Positions 11,147 to 24,262 of a stretch of DNA of 64,000 nt are shown piece after piece. Made by a program: the position numbers and the translations under genes. Position 1 is the first letter of the stretch. Each line of letters opens with the position of its first letter. Source of the DNA: Microplitis mediator (lineage: Eukaryota; Arthropoda; Insecta; Hymenoptera; Braconidae); the NCBI RefSeq assembly GCF_029852145.1, contig NC_079969.1, positions 1 through 64,000 on the forward strand, in the 5' to 3' direction. The notes under the pieces were generated by a model. It made no database searches. It was not told where the DNA came from and saw nothing but the letters and a program-made list of their open reading frames with translations.

Positions 11147-13795
11147 GTGTTGGGCTATTCCCAACAGGGCAAGAGTTATGGGCTACTCTTCAAAAAAATT
11201 CACACTGGCATCTCCACCCATCTCCACCCATGTCCACCCATCCTTATTCGGGTTGAAACTCAAAAAATAAATTTTTCTCAGGTCTTTTTGTGGTCTTCCC
11301 TAGTACAAGACACCATAAGGAACAAAAAACGTTAATATTGTGTTGGGCTATTCCCAACAGGGCAAGAGTTATGGGCCACTCTTCAAAAAAATTCACACTG
11401 GCATCTCCACCCATCTCCACCCATCCTTATTTGGGTTGAAACTCAAAAAATAAATTTTTCTCAGGACTTTTTGTGGTCTTCCCTACTACAGGACACCATA
11501 AGGAACAAAAAACGTTAATATTGTGTTGGGCTATTCCCAACAGGGCAAGAGTTATGGGCTACTCTTCAAAAAAATTCACACTGGCATCTCCACCCATCTC
11601 CACCCATGTCCACCCATCCTTATTTGGGTTGAAACTCAAAAAATAAATCTTTCTCAGGACTTTTTGTGGTCTTCCCTACTACAGGACACCATAAGGAACA
11701 AAAAACGTTAATATTGTGTTGGGCTATTCTCAACAGGGCAAGAGTTATGGGCTACTCTTCAGAAAAATTCACACTGGCATCTCCACCCATGTCCACCCAT
11801 CCTTATTTGGGTTGAAACTCAAAAAATAAATTTTTCTCAGGTCTTTTTGTGGTTTTTTCTACTACAGGACACCATAAGGAACAAAAAACGTTAATATTGT
11901 GTTGGGCTATTCCCAACAGGGCAAGAGTTATAGGCTACTCTTCAAAAAAATTCACACTGGCATCTCCACCTATCTCCACCCATCCTTATTTGGGTTGAAA
12001 CTCAAAAAATAAATTTTTCTCAGGTCTTTTTGTGGTTTTTTCTACTACAGGACACCATAAGGAACAAAAAACGTTAATATTGTGTTGGGCTATTCCCAAC
12101 AGGGCAAGAGTTATGGGCTACTCTTCAAAAAAGTTCATACTGGCATCTCCACCCATCTCCACCCATGTCCACCCATCCTTATTTGGGTTGAAACTCAAAA
12201 AATAAATTTTTCTCAGGTCTTTTTGTGGTTTTTTCTACTACAGGACACCATATGAACAAAAAACGTTAATATTGTGTTGGGCTATTCCCAACAGGGCAAG
12301 AGTTATGGGCTACTCTTCAAAAAAATTCACACTGGCATCTCCACCCATCTCCACCCATGTCCACCCATCCTTATTTGGGTTGAAACTCAAAAAATAAATT
12401 TTTCTTGGGCCTTTTCAGAGTCTTCTCTACTACAGGACACCATAAGGAACAAAAAACGTTAATATTGTGTTGGGCTATTCCCAACAGGGCAAGAGTTATG
12501 GGCTACTCTTCAAAAAAATTCATACTGGCATCTCCACCCATCTCCACCCATGTCCACCCATCCTTATTTGGGTTGAAACTCAAAAAATAAATTTTTCTCA
12601 GGTCTTTTTGTGGTTTTTTCTACTACAGGACACCATATGAACAAAAAACGTTAATATTGTGTTGGGCTATTCCCAACAGGGCAAGAGTTATGGGCTACTC
12701 TTCAAAAAAATTCATACTGGCATCTCCACCCATCTCCACCCATGTCCACCCATCCTTATTTGGGTTGAAACTCAAAAAATAAATTTTTCTCAGGTCTTTT
12801 TGTGGTTTTTTCTACTACAGGACACCATAAGGAACAAAAAACGTTAATATTGTGTTGGGCTATTCCCAACAGGGCAAGAGTTATGGGCTACTCTTCAATA
12901 AAATTCACACTGGCATCTCCACCCATCTCCACCCATGTCCACCCATCCTTATTTGGGTTAAAACTCAAAAAATTAATTTTTCTCAGGACTTTTTGTGGTC
13001 TTCCCTACTACAGGACACCATAAGGAACAAAAAACGTTAATATTGTGTTGGGCTATTCCCAACAGGGCAAGAGTTATGGGCTACTCTTCAAACAAATTCA
13101 CACTGGCATCTCCACCCATCTCCACCCATGTCCACCCATCCTTATTTGGGTTGAAACTCAAAAAATAAATTTTTCTCAGGACTTTTTGTGGTCTTCCCTA
13201 CTACAGGACACCATAAGGAACAAAAAACGTTAATATTGTGTTGGGCTATTCCCAACAGGGCAAGAGTTATGGGCTACTCTTCAAAAAAATTCACACTGGC
13301 ATCTCCACCCATCTCCACCCATGTCCACCCATCCTTATTTGGGTTGAAACTCAAAAAATAAATCTTTCTCAGGACTTTTTGTGGTCTTCCCTACTACAGG
13401 ACACCATAAGGAACAAAAAACGTTAATATTGTGTTGGGCTATTCTCAACAGGGCAAGAGTTATGGGCTACTCTTCAGAAAAATTCACACTGGCATCTCCA
13501 CCCATGTCCACCCATCCTTATTTGGGTTGAAACTCAAAAAATAAATTTTTCTCAGGTCTTTTTGTGGTTTTTTCTACTACAGGACACCATAAGGAACAAA
13601 AAACGTTAATATTGTGTTGGGCTATTCCCAACAGGGCAAGAGTTATAGGCTACTCTTCAAAAAAATTCACACTGGCATCTCCACCTATCTCCACCCATCC
13701 TTATTTGGGTTGAAACTCAAAAAATAAATTTTTCTCAGGTCTTTTTGTGGTTTTTTCTACTACAGGACACCATATGAACAAAAAACGTTAATATT
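11147..13795 (+). repeat. Mixed segment: D, s, then L-s-s-192 and C-containing runs
   Basis: The order is D (11147), s, L (11523), s, s, 192-bp (12082), C (12274), 192-bp, A, N, B, L (13238), s, and a 182-bp unit (13614). The 182-bp unit combines the 10-bp loss with the 1-bp CATATGAAC deletion and is the only one of its length. The run 12082-13237 recurs at 42779-43934, offset 30697 bp. Confidence 0.85.
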
Positions 13796-16453
13796 GTGTT
13801 GGGCTATTCCCAACAGGGCAAGAGTTATGGGCTACTCTTCAAAAAAATTCACACTGGCATCTCCACCCATCTCCACCCATGTCCACCCATCCTTATTTGG
13901 GTTGAAACTCAAAAAATAAATTTTTCTTGGGCCTTTTCAGAGTCTTCTCTACTACAGGACACCATAAGGAACAAAAAACGTTAATATTGTGTTGGGCTAT
14001 TCCCAACAGGGCAAGAGTTATGGGCCACTCTTCAAAAAAATTCACACTGGCATCTCCACCCATCTCCACCCATCCTTATTTGGGTTGAAACTCAAAAAAT
14101 AAATTTTTCTCAGGTCTTTTTGTGGTTTTTTCTACTACAAGACACCATAAGGAACAAAAAACGTTAATATTGTGTTGGGCTATTCCCAACAGGGCAAGAG
14201 TTATGGGCCACTCTTCAAAAAAATTCACACTGGCATCTCCACTCATCTCCACCCATCCTTATTTGGGTTGAAACTCAAAAAATAAATTTTTCTCAGGACT
14301 TTTTGTGGTCTTCCCTACTACAGGACACCATAAGGAACAAAAAACGTTCATATTGTGTTGGGCTATTCCCAACAGGGCAAGAGTTATGGGCTACTCTTCA
14401 AAAAAATTCACACTGGCATCTCCACCCATCTCCACCCATGTCCACCCATCCTTATTTGGGTTGAAACTCAAAAAATAAATTTTTCTCAGGTCTTTTTGTG
14501 GTTTTTTCTACTACAGGACACCATAAGGAACAAAAAACGTTACTATTGTGTTGGGCTATTCCCAACAGGGCAAGAGTTATGGGCTACTCTTCAAAAAAAT
14601 TCACACTGGCATCTCCACCCATCTCCACCCATGTTCACCCATCCTTATTTGGGTTGAAACTCAAAAAATAAATTTTTCTCAGGTCTTTTTGTGGTTTTTT
14701 CTACTACAGGACACCATAAGGAACAAAAAACGTTAATATTGTGTTGGGCTATTCCCAACAGGGCAAGAGTTATGGGCTACTCAAAAAAAATTCACACTGG
14801 CATCTCCACCCATCTCCACCCATGTCCACCCATCCTTATTTGGGTTGAAACTCAAAAAATAAATTTTTCTCAGGACTTTTTGTGGTCTTCCCTACTACAG
14901 GACACCATAAGGAACAAAAAACGTTAATATTGTGTTGGGCTATTTCCAACAGGGCAAGAGTTATGGGCTACTCTTCAAAAAAATTCACACTGGCATCTCC
15001 ACCCATCTCCACCCATGTCCACCCATCCTTATTTGGGTTGAAACTCAAAAAATAAATTTTTCTCAGGACTTTTTGTGGTCTTCCCTACTACAGGACACCA
15101 TAAGGAACAAAAAACGTTACTATTGTGTTGGGCTATTCCCAACAGGGCAAGAGTTATGGGCTACTCTTCAAAAAAATTCACACTGGCATCTCCACCCATT
15201 TCCACCCATGTCCACCCATCCTTATTTGGGTTGAAACTCAAAAAATAAATTTTTCTTGGGCCTTTTCAGAGTCTTCTCTACTACAGGACACCATAAGGAA
15301 CAAAAAACGTTAATATTGTGTTGGGCTATTCCCAACAGGGCAAGAGTTATGGGCCACTCTTCAAAAAAATTCACACTGGCATCTCCACCCATCTCCACCC
15401 ATGTCCACCCATCCTTATTTGGGTTGAAACTCAAAAAATAAATTTTTCTCAGGTCTTTTTGTGGTCTTCCCTAGTACAAGACACCATAAGGAACAAAAAA
15501 CGTTAATATTGTGTTGGGCTATTCCCAACAGGGCAAGAGTTATGGGCCACTCTTCAAAAAAATTCACACTGGCATCTCCACCCATGTCCACCCATCCTTA
15601 TTTGGGTTGAAACTCAAAAAATAAATTTTTCTCAGGTCTTTTTGTGGTTTTTTCTACTACAGGACACCATAAGGAACAAAAAACGTTAATATTGTGTTGG
15701 GCTATTCCCAACAGGGCAAGAGTTATGGGCTACTCAAAAAAAATTCACACTGGCATCTCCACCCATCTCCACCCATGTCCACCCATCCTTATTTGGGTTG
15801 AAACTCAAAAAATAAATTTTTCTCAGGACTTTTTGTGGTCTTCCCTACTACAGGACACCATAAGGAACAAAAAACGTTAATATTGTGTTGGGCTATTTCC
15901 AACAGGGCAAGAGTTATGGGCTACTCTTCAAAAAAATTCACACTGGCATCTCCACCCATCTCCACCCATGTCCACCCATCCTTATTTGGGTTGAAACTCA
16001 AAAAATAAATTTTTCTCAGGTCTTTTTGTGGTCTTCCCTAGTACAAGACACCATAAGGAACAAAAAACGTTAATATTGTGTTGGGCTATTACCAACAGGG
16101 CAAGAGTTATGGGCCACTCTTCAAAAAAATTCACACTGGCATCTCCACCCATCTCCACCCATCCTTATTTGGGTTGAAACTCAAAAAATAAATTTTTCTC
16201 AGGACTTTTTGTGGTCTTCCCTACTACAGGACACCATAAGGAACAAAAAACGTTCATATTGTGTTGGGCTATTCCCAACAGGGCAAGAGTTATGGGCTAC
16301 TCTTCAAAAAAATTCACACTGGCATCTCCACCCATCTCCACCCATGTCCACCCATCCTTATTTGGGTTGAAACTCAAAAAATAAATTTTTCTCAGGTCTT
16401 TTTGTGGTTTTTTCTACTACAGGACACCATAAGGAACAAAAAACGTTAGTATT
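13796..16453 (+). repeat. Block C-s-s-A-A-191-F-C-D-s-191-F/D-s-A, copy 1
   Basis: Monomer starts are 13796, 13989, 14172, 14355, 14548, 14741, 14932, 15125, 15318, 15511, 15694, 15885, 16078 and 16261. The block matches 24263-26920 at an offset of 10467 bp. Shared rare variants include CTCATCTCC in the second short unit, ATGTTCACC at about 14632 and ATTACCAAC at about 16088. The first five monomers also match 19509-20453, offset 5713. Confidence 0.9.
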
Positions 16454-17030
16454 GTGTTGGGCTATTCCCAACAGGGCAAGAGTTATGGGCTACTCAAAAA
16501 AAATTCACACTGGCATCTCCACCCATCTCCACCCATGTCCACCCATCCTTATTTGGGTTGAAACTCAAAAAATAAATTTTTCTCAGGACTTTTTGTGGTC
16601 TTCCCTACTACAGGACACCATAAGGAACAAAAAACGTTAATATTGTGTTGGGCTATTTCCAACAGGGCAAGAGTTATGGGCTACTCTTCAAAAAAATTCA
16701 CACTGGCATCTCCACCCATCTCCACCCATGTCCACCCATCCTTATTTGGGTTGAAACTCAAAAAATAAATTTTTCTCAGGACTTTTTGTGGTCTTCCCTA
16801 CTACAGGACACCATAAGGAACAAAAAACGTTACTATTGTTTTGGGCTATTCCCAACAGGGCAAGAGTTATGGGCTACTCTTCAAAAAAATTCACACTGGC
16901 ATCTCCACCCATCTCCACCCATGTCCACCCATCCTTATTTGGGTTGAAACTCAAAAAATAAATTTTTCTTGGGCCTTTTCAGAGTCTTCTCTACTACAGG
17001 ACACCATAAGGAACAAAAAACGTTAATATT
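16454..17030 (+). repeat. 191-bp B, F-B and C monomers
   Basis: This is a further instance of the linked 191-bp, F and C trio (16454, 16645, 16838). The C unit begins with a TTGTTTTGGG variant that alters the hairpin stem. Confidence 0.85.
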
Positions 17031-18930
17031 GTGTTGGGCTATTCCCAACAGGGCAAGAGTTATGGGCTACTCTTCAAAAAAATTCACACTGGCATCTCCA
17101 CCCATCTCCACCCATGTCCGGCCATCCTTATTTGGGTTGAAACTCAAAAAATAAATTTTTCTCAGGTCTTTTTGTGGTCTTCCCTAGTACAGGACACCAT
17201 AAGGAACAAAAAACGTTAATATTGTGTTGGGCTATTCCCAACAGGGCAAGAGTTATGGGCCACTCTTCAAAAAAATTCACACTGGCATCTCCACCCATCT
17301 CCACCCATCCTTATTTGGGTTGAAACTCAAAAAATAAATTTTTCTCAGGACTTTTTGTGGTCTTCCCTACTACAGGACACCATAAGGAACAAAAAACGTT
17401 AATATTGTGTTGGGCTATTCCCAACAGGGCAAGAGTTATGGGCCACTCTTCAAAAAAATTCACACTGGCATCTCCACCCATCTCCACCCATCCTTATTTG
17501 GGTTGAAACTCAAAAAATAAATTTTTCTCAGGTCTTTTTGTGGTTTTTTCTACTACAGGACACCATAAGGAACAAAAAACGTTAATATTGTGTTGGGCTA
17601 TTCCTAACAGGGCAAGAGTTATAGGCTACTCTTCAAAAAAATTCACACTGGCATCTCCACCGATCTCCACCCATCCTTATTTGGGTTGAAACTCAAAAAA
17701 TAAATTTTTCTCAGGTCTTTTTGTGGTTTTTTCTACTACAGGACACCATAAGGAACAAAAAACGTTAATATTGTGTTGGGCTATTCCCAACAGGGCAAGA
17801 GTTATGGGCTACTCTTCAAAAAAATTCACACTGGCATCTCCACCCATCTCCACCCATGTCCACCCATCCTTATTTGGGTTGAAACTCAAAAAATAAATTT
17901 TTCTCAGGTCTTTTTGTGGTTTTTTCTACTACAGGACACCTTAAGGAACAAAAAACGTTAATATTGTGTTGGGCTATTCCCAACAGGGCAAGAGTTATGG
18001 GCTACTCTTCAAAAAAATTCACACTGGCATCTCCACCCATCTCCACCCATGTCCACCCATCCTTATTTGGGTTGAAACTCAAAAAATAAATTTTTCTCAG
18101 GTCTTTTTGTGGTCTTCCCTACTACAGGACACCATAAGGAACAAAAAACGTTAATATTGTGTTGGGCTATTCCCAACAGGGCAAGAGTTATGGGCTACTC
18201 TTCAAAAAAATTCATACTGGCATCTCCACCCATCTCCACCCATGTCCACCCATCCTTATTTGGGTTGAAACTCAAAAAATAAATTTTTCTCAGGTCTTTT
18301 TGTGGTTTTTTCTACTACAGGACACCTTAAGGAACAAAAAACGTTAATATTGTGTTGGGCTATTCCCAACAGGGCAAGAGTTATGGGCTACTCTTCAAAA
18401 AAATTCACACTGGCATCTCCACCCATCTCCACCCATGTCCACCCATCCTTATTTGGGTTGAAACTCAAAAAATAAATTTTTCTCAGGTCTTTTTGTGGTC
18501 ATCCCTACTACAGGACACCATAAGGAACAAAAAACGTTAATATTGTGTTGGGCTATTCCCAACAGGGCAAGAGTTATGGGCTACTCTTCAAAAAAATTCA
18601 TACTGGCATCTCCACCCATCTCCACCCATGTCCACCCATCCTTATTTGGGTTGAAACTCAAAAAATAAATTTTTCTCAGGTCTTTTTGTGGTTTTTTCTA
18701 CTACAGGACACCATAAGGAACAAAAAACGTTAATATTGTGTTGGGCTATTCTCAACAGGGCAAGAGTTATGGGCTACTCTTTAAAAAAATTCATACTGGC
18801 ATCTTCACCCATCTCCACCCATGTCCACCCATCCTTATTTGGGTTGAAACTCAAAAAATAAATTTTTCTCAGGTCTTTTTGTGGTTTTTTCTACTACAGG
18901 ACACCATAAGGAACAAAAAACGTTAATATT
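17031..18930 (+). repeat. Block D-s-s-s-T-E-T-E-A-I, copy 1
   Basis: T and E monomers alternate as two TE pairs (17773-18544) after three short units. The third short unit has CCGATCTCC. Related copies start at 20454, 22161 and 43935. The second E unit has GTGGTCATCCC, which also marks the copies at about 21728 and 23253 but not the copy near 45409. Confidence 0.9.
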
Positions 18931-20453
18931 GTGTTGGGCTATTCCCAACAGGGCAAGAGTTATGGGCTACTCTTCAAAAAAATTCACACTGGCATCTCCA
19001 CCCATCTCCACCCATGTCCACCCATCCTTATTTGGGTTGAAACTCAAAAAATAAATTTTTCTCAGGTCTTTTTGTGGTTTTTTCTACTACAGGACACCAT
19101 AAGGAACAAAAAACGTTAATATTGTGTTGGGCTATTCCCAACAGGGCAAGAGTTATGGGCTACTCTTCAAAAAAATTCACACTGGCATCTCCACCCATCT
19201 CCACCCATGTCCACCCATCCTTATTTGGGTTGAAACTCAAGAATAAATTTTTCTCAGGTCTTTTTGTGGTTTTTTCTACTACAGGACACCATAAGGAACA
19301 AAAAACGTTAATATTGTGTTGGGCTATTCCCAACAGGGCAAGAGTTATGGGCTACTCTTCAAAAAAATTCACACTGTCATCTCCACCCATCTCCACCCAT
19401 GTCCACCCATCCTTATTTGGGTTGAAACTCAAAAAATAAATTTTTCTCAGGTCTTTTTGTGGTTTTTTCTACTACAGGACACCATAAGGAACAAAAAACG
19501 TTAATATTGTGTTGGGCTATTCCCAACAGGGCAAGAGTTATGGGCTACTCTTCAAAAAAATTCACACTGGCATCTCCACCCATCTCCACCCATGTCCACC
19601 CATCCTTATTTGGGTTGAAACTCAAAAAATAAATTTTTCTTGGGCCTTTTCAGAGTCTTCTCTACTACAGGACACCATAAGGAACAAAAAACGTTAATAT
19701 TGTGTTGGGCTATTCCCAACAGGGCAAGAGTTATGGGCCACTCTTCAAAAAAATTCACACTGGCATCTCCACCCATCTCCACCCATCCTTATTTGGGTTG
19801 AAACTCAAAAAATAAATTTTTCTCAGGTCTTTTTGTGGTTTTTTCTACTACAAGACACCATAAGGAACAAAAAACGTTAATATTGTGTTGGGCTATTCCC
19901 AACAGGGCAAGAGTTATGGGCCACTCTTCAAAAAAATTCACACTGGCATCTCCACTCATCTCCACCCATCCTTATTTGGGTTGAAACTCAAAAAATAAAT
20001 TTTTCTCAGGACTTTTTGTGGTCTTCCCTACTACAGGACACCATAAGGAACAAAAAACGTTCATATTGTGTTGGGCTATTCCCAACAGGGCAAGAGTTAT
20101 GGGCTACTCTTCAAAAAAATTCACACTGGCATCTCCACCCATCTCCACCCATGTCCACCCATCCTTATTTGGGTTGAAACTCAAAAAATAAATTTTTCTC
20201 AGGTCTTTTTGTGGTTTTTTCTACTACAGGACACCATAAGGAACAAAAAACGTTACTATTGTGTTGGGCTATTCCCAACAGGGCAAGAGTTATGGGCTAC
20301 TCTTCAAAAAAATTCACACTGGCATCTCCACCCATCTCCACCCATGTTCACCCATCCTTATTTGGGTTGAAACTCAAAAAATAAATTTTTCTCAGGTCTT
20401 TTTGTGGTTTTTTCTACTACAGGACACCATAAGGAACAAAAAACGTTAATATT
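18931..20453 (+). repeat. A-A-V-C-s-s-A-A run
   Basis: The unit at 19124 is 192 bp because of a 1-bp loss in the A-tract (CAAGAATAAA). The same loss is seen at about 23995, in the 4754-bp copy. The C-s-s-A-A tail (19509-20453) repeats 13796-14740. Confidence 0.9.
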
Positions 20454-22160
20454 GTGTTGGGCTATTCCCAACAGGGCAAGAGTTATGGGCCACTCTTCAA
20501 AAAAATTCACACTGGCATCTCCACCCATCTCCACCCATCCTTATTTGGGTTGAAACTCAAAAAATAAATTTTTCTCAGGACTTTTTGTGGTCTTCCCTAC
20601 TACAGGACACCATAAGGAACAAAAAACGTTAATATTGTGTTGGGCTATTCCCAACAGGGCAAGAGTTATGGGCCACTCTTCAAAAAAATTCACACTGGCA
20701 TCTCCACCCATCTCCACCCATCCTTATTTGGGTTGAAACTCAAAAAATAAATTTTTCTCAGGTCTTTTTGTGGTTTTTTCTACTACAGGACACCATAAGG
20801 AACAAAAAACGTTAATATTGTGTTGGGCTATTCCTAACAGGGCAAGAGTTATAGGCTACTCTTCAAAAAAATTCACACTGGCATCTCCACCGATCTCCAC
20901 CCATCCTTATTTGGGTTGAAACTCAAAAAATAAATTTTTCTCAGGTCTTTTTGTGGTTTTTTCTACTACAGGACACCATAAGGAACAAAAAACGTTAATA
21001 TTGTGTTGGGCTATTCCCAACAGGGCAAGAGTTATGGGCTACTCTTCAAAAAAATTCACACTGGCATCTCCACCCATCTCCACCCATGTCCACCCATCCT
21101 TATTTGGGTTGAAACTCAAAAAATAAATTTTTCTCAGGTCTTTTTGTGGTTTTTTCTACTACAGGACACCTTAAGGAACAAAAAACGTTAATATTGTGTT
21201 GGGCTATTCCCAACAGGGCAAGAGTTATGGGCTACTCTTCAAAAAAATTCACACTGGCATCTCCACCCATCTCCACCCATGTCCACCCATCCTTATTTGG
21301 GTTGAAACTCAAAAAATAAATTTTTCTCAGGTCTTTTTGTGGTCTTCCCTACTACAGGACACCATAAGGAACAAAAAACGTTAATATTGTGTTGGGCTAT
21401 TCCCAACAGGGCAAGAGTTATGGGCTACTCTTCAAAAAAATTCATACTGGCATCTCCACCCATCTCCACCCATGTCCACCCATCCTTATTTGGGTTGAAA
21501 CTCAAAAAATAAATTTTTCTCAGGTCTTTTTGTGGTTTTTTCTACTACAGGACACCTTAAGGAACAAAAAACGTTAATATTGTGTTGGGCTATTCCCAAC
21601 AGGGCAAGAGTTATGGGCTACTCTTCAAAAAAATTCACACTGGCATCTCCACCCATCTCCACCCATGTCCACCCATCCTTATTTGGGTTGAAACTCAAAA
21701 AATAAATTTTTCTCAGGTCTTTTTGTGGTCATCCCTACTACAGGACACCATAAGGAACAAAAAACGTTAATATTGTGTTGGGCTATTCCCAACAGGGCAA
21801 GAGTTATGGGCTACTCTTCAAAAAAATTCATACTGGCATCTCCACCCATCTCCACCCATGTCCACCCATCCTTATTTGGGTTGAAACTCAAAAAATAAAT
21901 TTTTCTCAGGTCTTTTTGTGGTTTTTTCTACTACAGGACACCATAAGGAACAAAAAACGTTAATATTGTGTTGGGCTATTCTCAACAGGGCAAGAGTTAT
22001 GGGCTACTCTGTAAAAAAATTCATACTGGCATCTTCACCCATCTCCACCCATGTCCACCCATCCTTATTTGGGTTGAAACTCAAAAAATAAATTTTTCTC
22101 AGGTCTTTTTGTGGTTTTTTCTACTACAGGACACCATAAGGAACAAAAAACGTTAATATT
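20454..22160 (+). repeat. Block s-s-s-T-E-T-E-A-I, copy 2
   Basis: It matches 17224-18930 at an offset of 3230 bp. Its last monomer (21968) has a private GTAAAAAAA change where the others have TTAAAAAAA. Confidence 0.9.
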
Positions 22161-23684
22161 GTGTTGGGCTATTCCCAACAGGGCAAGAGTTATGGGCCAC
22201 TCTTCAAAAAAATTCACACTGGCATCTCCACCCATCTCCACCCATCCTTATTTGGGTTGAAACTCAAAAAATAAATTTTTCTCAGGTCTTTTTGTGGTTT
22301 TTTCTACTACAGGACACCATAAGGAACAAAAAACGTTAATATTGTGTTGGGCTATTCCTAACAGGGCAAGAGTTATAGGCTACTCTTCAAAAAAATTCAC
22401 ACTGGCATCTCCACCGATCTCCACCCATCCTTATTTGGGTTGAAACTCAAAAAATAAATTTTTCTCAGGTCTTTTTGTGGTTTTTTCTACTACAGGACAC
22501 CATAAGGAACAAAAAACGTTAATATTGTGTTGGGCTATTCCCAACAGGGCAAGAGTTATGGGCTACTCTTCAAAAAAATTCACACTGGCATCTCCACCCA
22601 TCTCCACCCATGTCCACCCATCCTTATTTGGGTTGAAACTCAAAAAATAAATTTTTCTCAGGTCTTTTTGTGGTTTTTTCTACTACAGGACACCTTAAGG
22701 AACAAAAAACGTTAATATTGTGTTGGGCTATTCCCAACAGGGCAAGAGTTATGGGCTACTCTTCAAAAAAATTCACACTGGCATCTCCACCCATCTCCAC
22801 CCATGTCCACCCATCCTTATTTGGGTTGAAACTCAAAAAATAAATTTTTCTCAGGTCTTTTTGTGGTCTTCCCTACTACAGGACACCATAAGGAACAAAA
22901 AACGTTAATATTGTGTTGGGCTATTCCCAACAGGGCAAGAGTTATGGGCTACTCTTCAAAAAAATTCATACTGGCATCTCCACCCATCTCCACCCATGTC
23001 CACCCATCCTTATTTGGGTTGAAACTCAAAAAATAAATTTTTCTCAGGTCTTTTTGTGGTTTTTTCTACTACAGGACACCTTAAGGAACAAAAAACGTTA
23101 ATATTGTGTTGGGCTATTCCCAACAGGGCAAGAGTTATGGGCTACTCTTCAAAAAAATTCACACTGGCATCTCCACCCATCTCCACCCATGTCCACCCAT
23201 CCTTATTTGGGTTGAAACTCAAAAAATAAATTTTTCTCAGGTCTTTTTGTGGTCATCCCTACTACAGGACACCATAAGGAACAAAAAACGTTAATATTGT
23301 GTTGGGCTATTCCCAACAGGGCAAGAGTTATGGGCTACTCTTCAAAAAAATTCATACTGGCATCTCCACCCATCTCCACCCATGTCCACCCATCCTTATT
23401 TGGGTTGAAACTCAAAAAATAAATTTTTCTCAGGTCTTTTTGTGGTTTTTTCTACTACAGGACACCATAAGGAACAAAAAACGTTAATATTGTGTTGGGC
23501 TATTCTCAACAGGGCAAGAGTTATGGGCTACTCTTTAAAAAAATTCATACTGGCATCTTCACCCATCTCCACCCATGTCCACCCATCCTTATTTGGGTTG
23601 AAACTCAAAAAATAAATTTTTCTCAGGTCTTTTTGTGGTTTTTTCTACTACAGGACACCATAAGGAACAAAAAACGTTAATATT
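22161..23684 (+). repeat. Block s-s-T-E-T-E-A-I, copy 3 (1524 bp, tandem)
   Basis: It is the direct tandem copy of 20637-22160: 8 monomers, six of 193 bp and two of 183 bp. Markers agree monomer for monomer. Confidence 0.9.
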
Positions 23685-24262
23685 GTGTTGGGCTATTCCC
23701 AACAGGGCAAGAGTTATGGGCTACTCTTCAAAAAAATTCACACTGGCATCTCCACCCATCTCCACCCATGTCCACCCATCCTTATTTGGGTTGAAACTCA
23801 AAAAATAAATTTTTCTCAGGTCTTTTTGTGGTTTTTTCTACTACAGGACACCATAAGGAACAAAAAACGTTAATATTGTGTTGGGCTATTCCCAACAGGG
23901 CAAGAGTTATGGGCTACTCTTCAAAAAAATTCACACTGGCATCTCCACCCATCTCCACCCATGTCCACCCATCCTTATTTGGGTTGAAACTCAAGAATAA
24001 ATTTTTCTCAGGTCTTTTTGTGGTTTTTTCTACTACAGGACACCATAAGGAACAAAAAACGTTAATATTGTGTTGGGCTATTCCCAACAGGGCAAGAGTT
24101 ATGGGCTACTCTTCAAAAAAATTCACACTGTCATCTCCACCCATCTCCACCCATGTCCACCCATCCTTATTTGGGTTGAAACTCAAAAAATAAATTTTTC
24201 TCAGGTCTTTTTGTGGTTTTTTCTACTACAGGACACCATAAGGAACAAAAAACGTTAATATT
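23685..24262 (+). repeat. A, 192-bp A and V monomers
   Basis: This run copies 18931-19508 at an offset of 4754 bp, including the 1-bp A-tract loss. Confidence 0.9.
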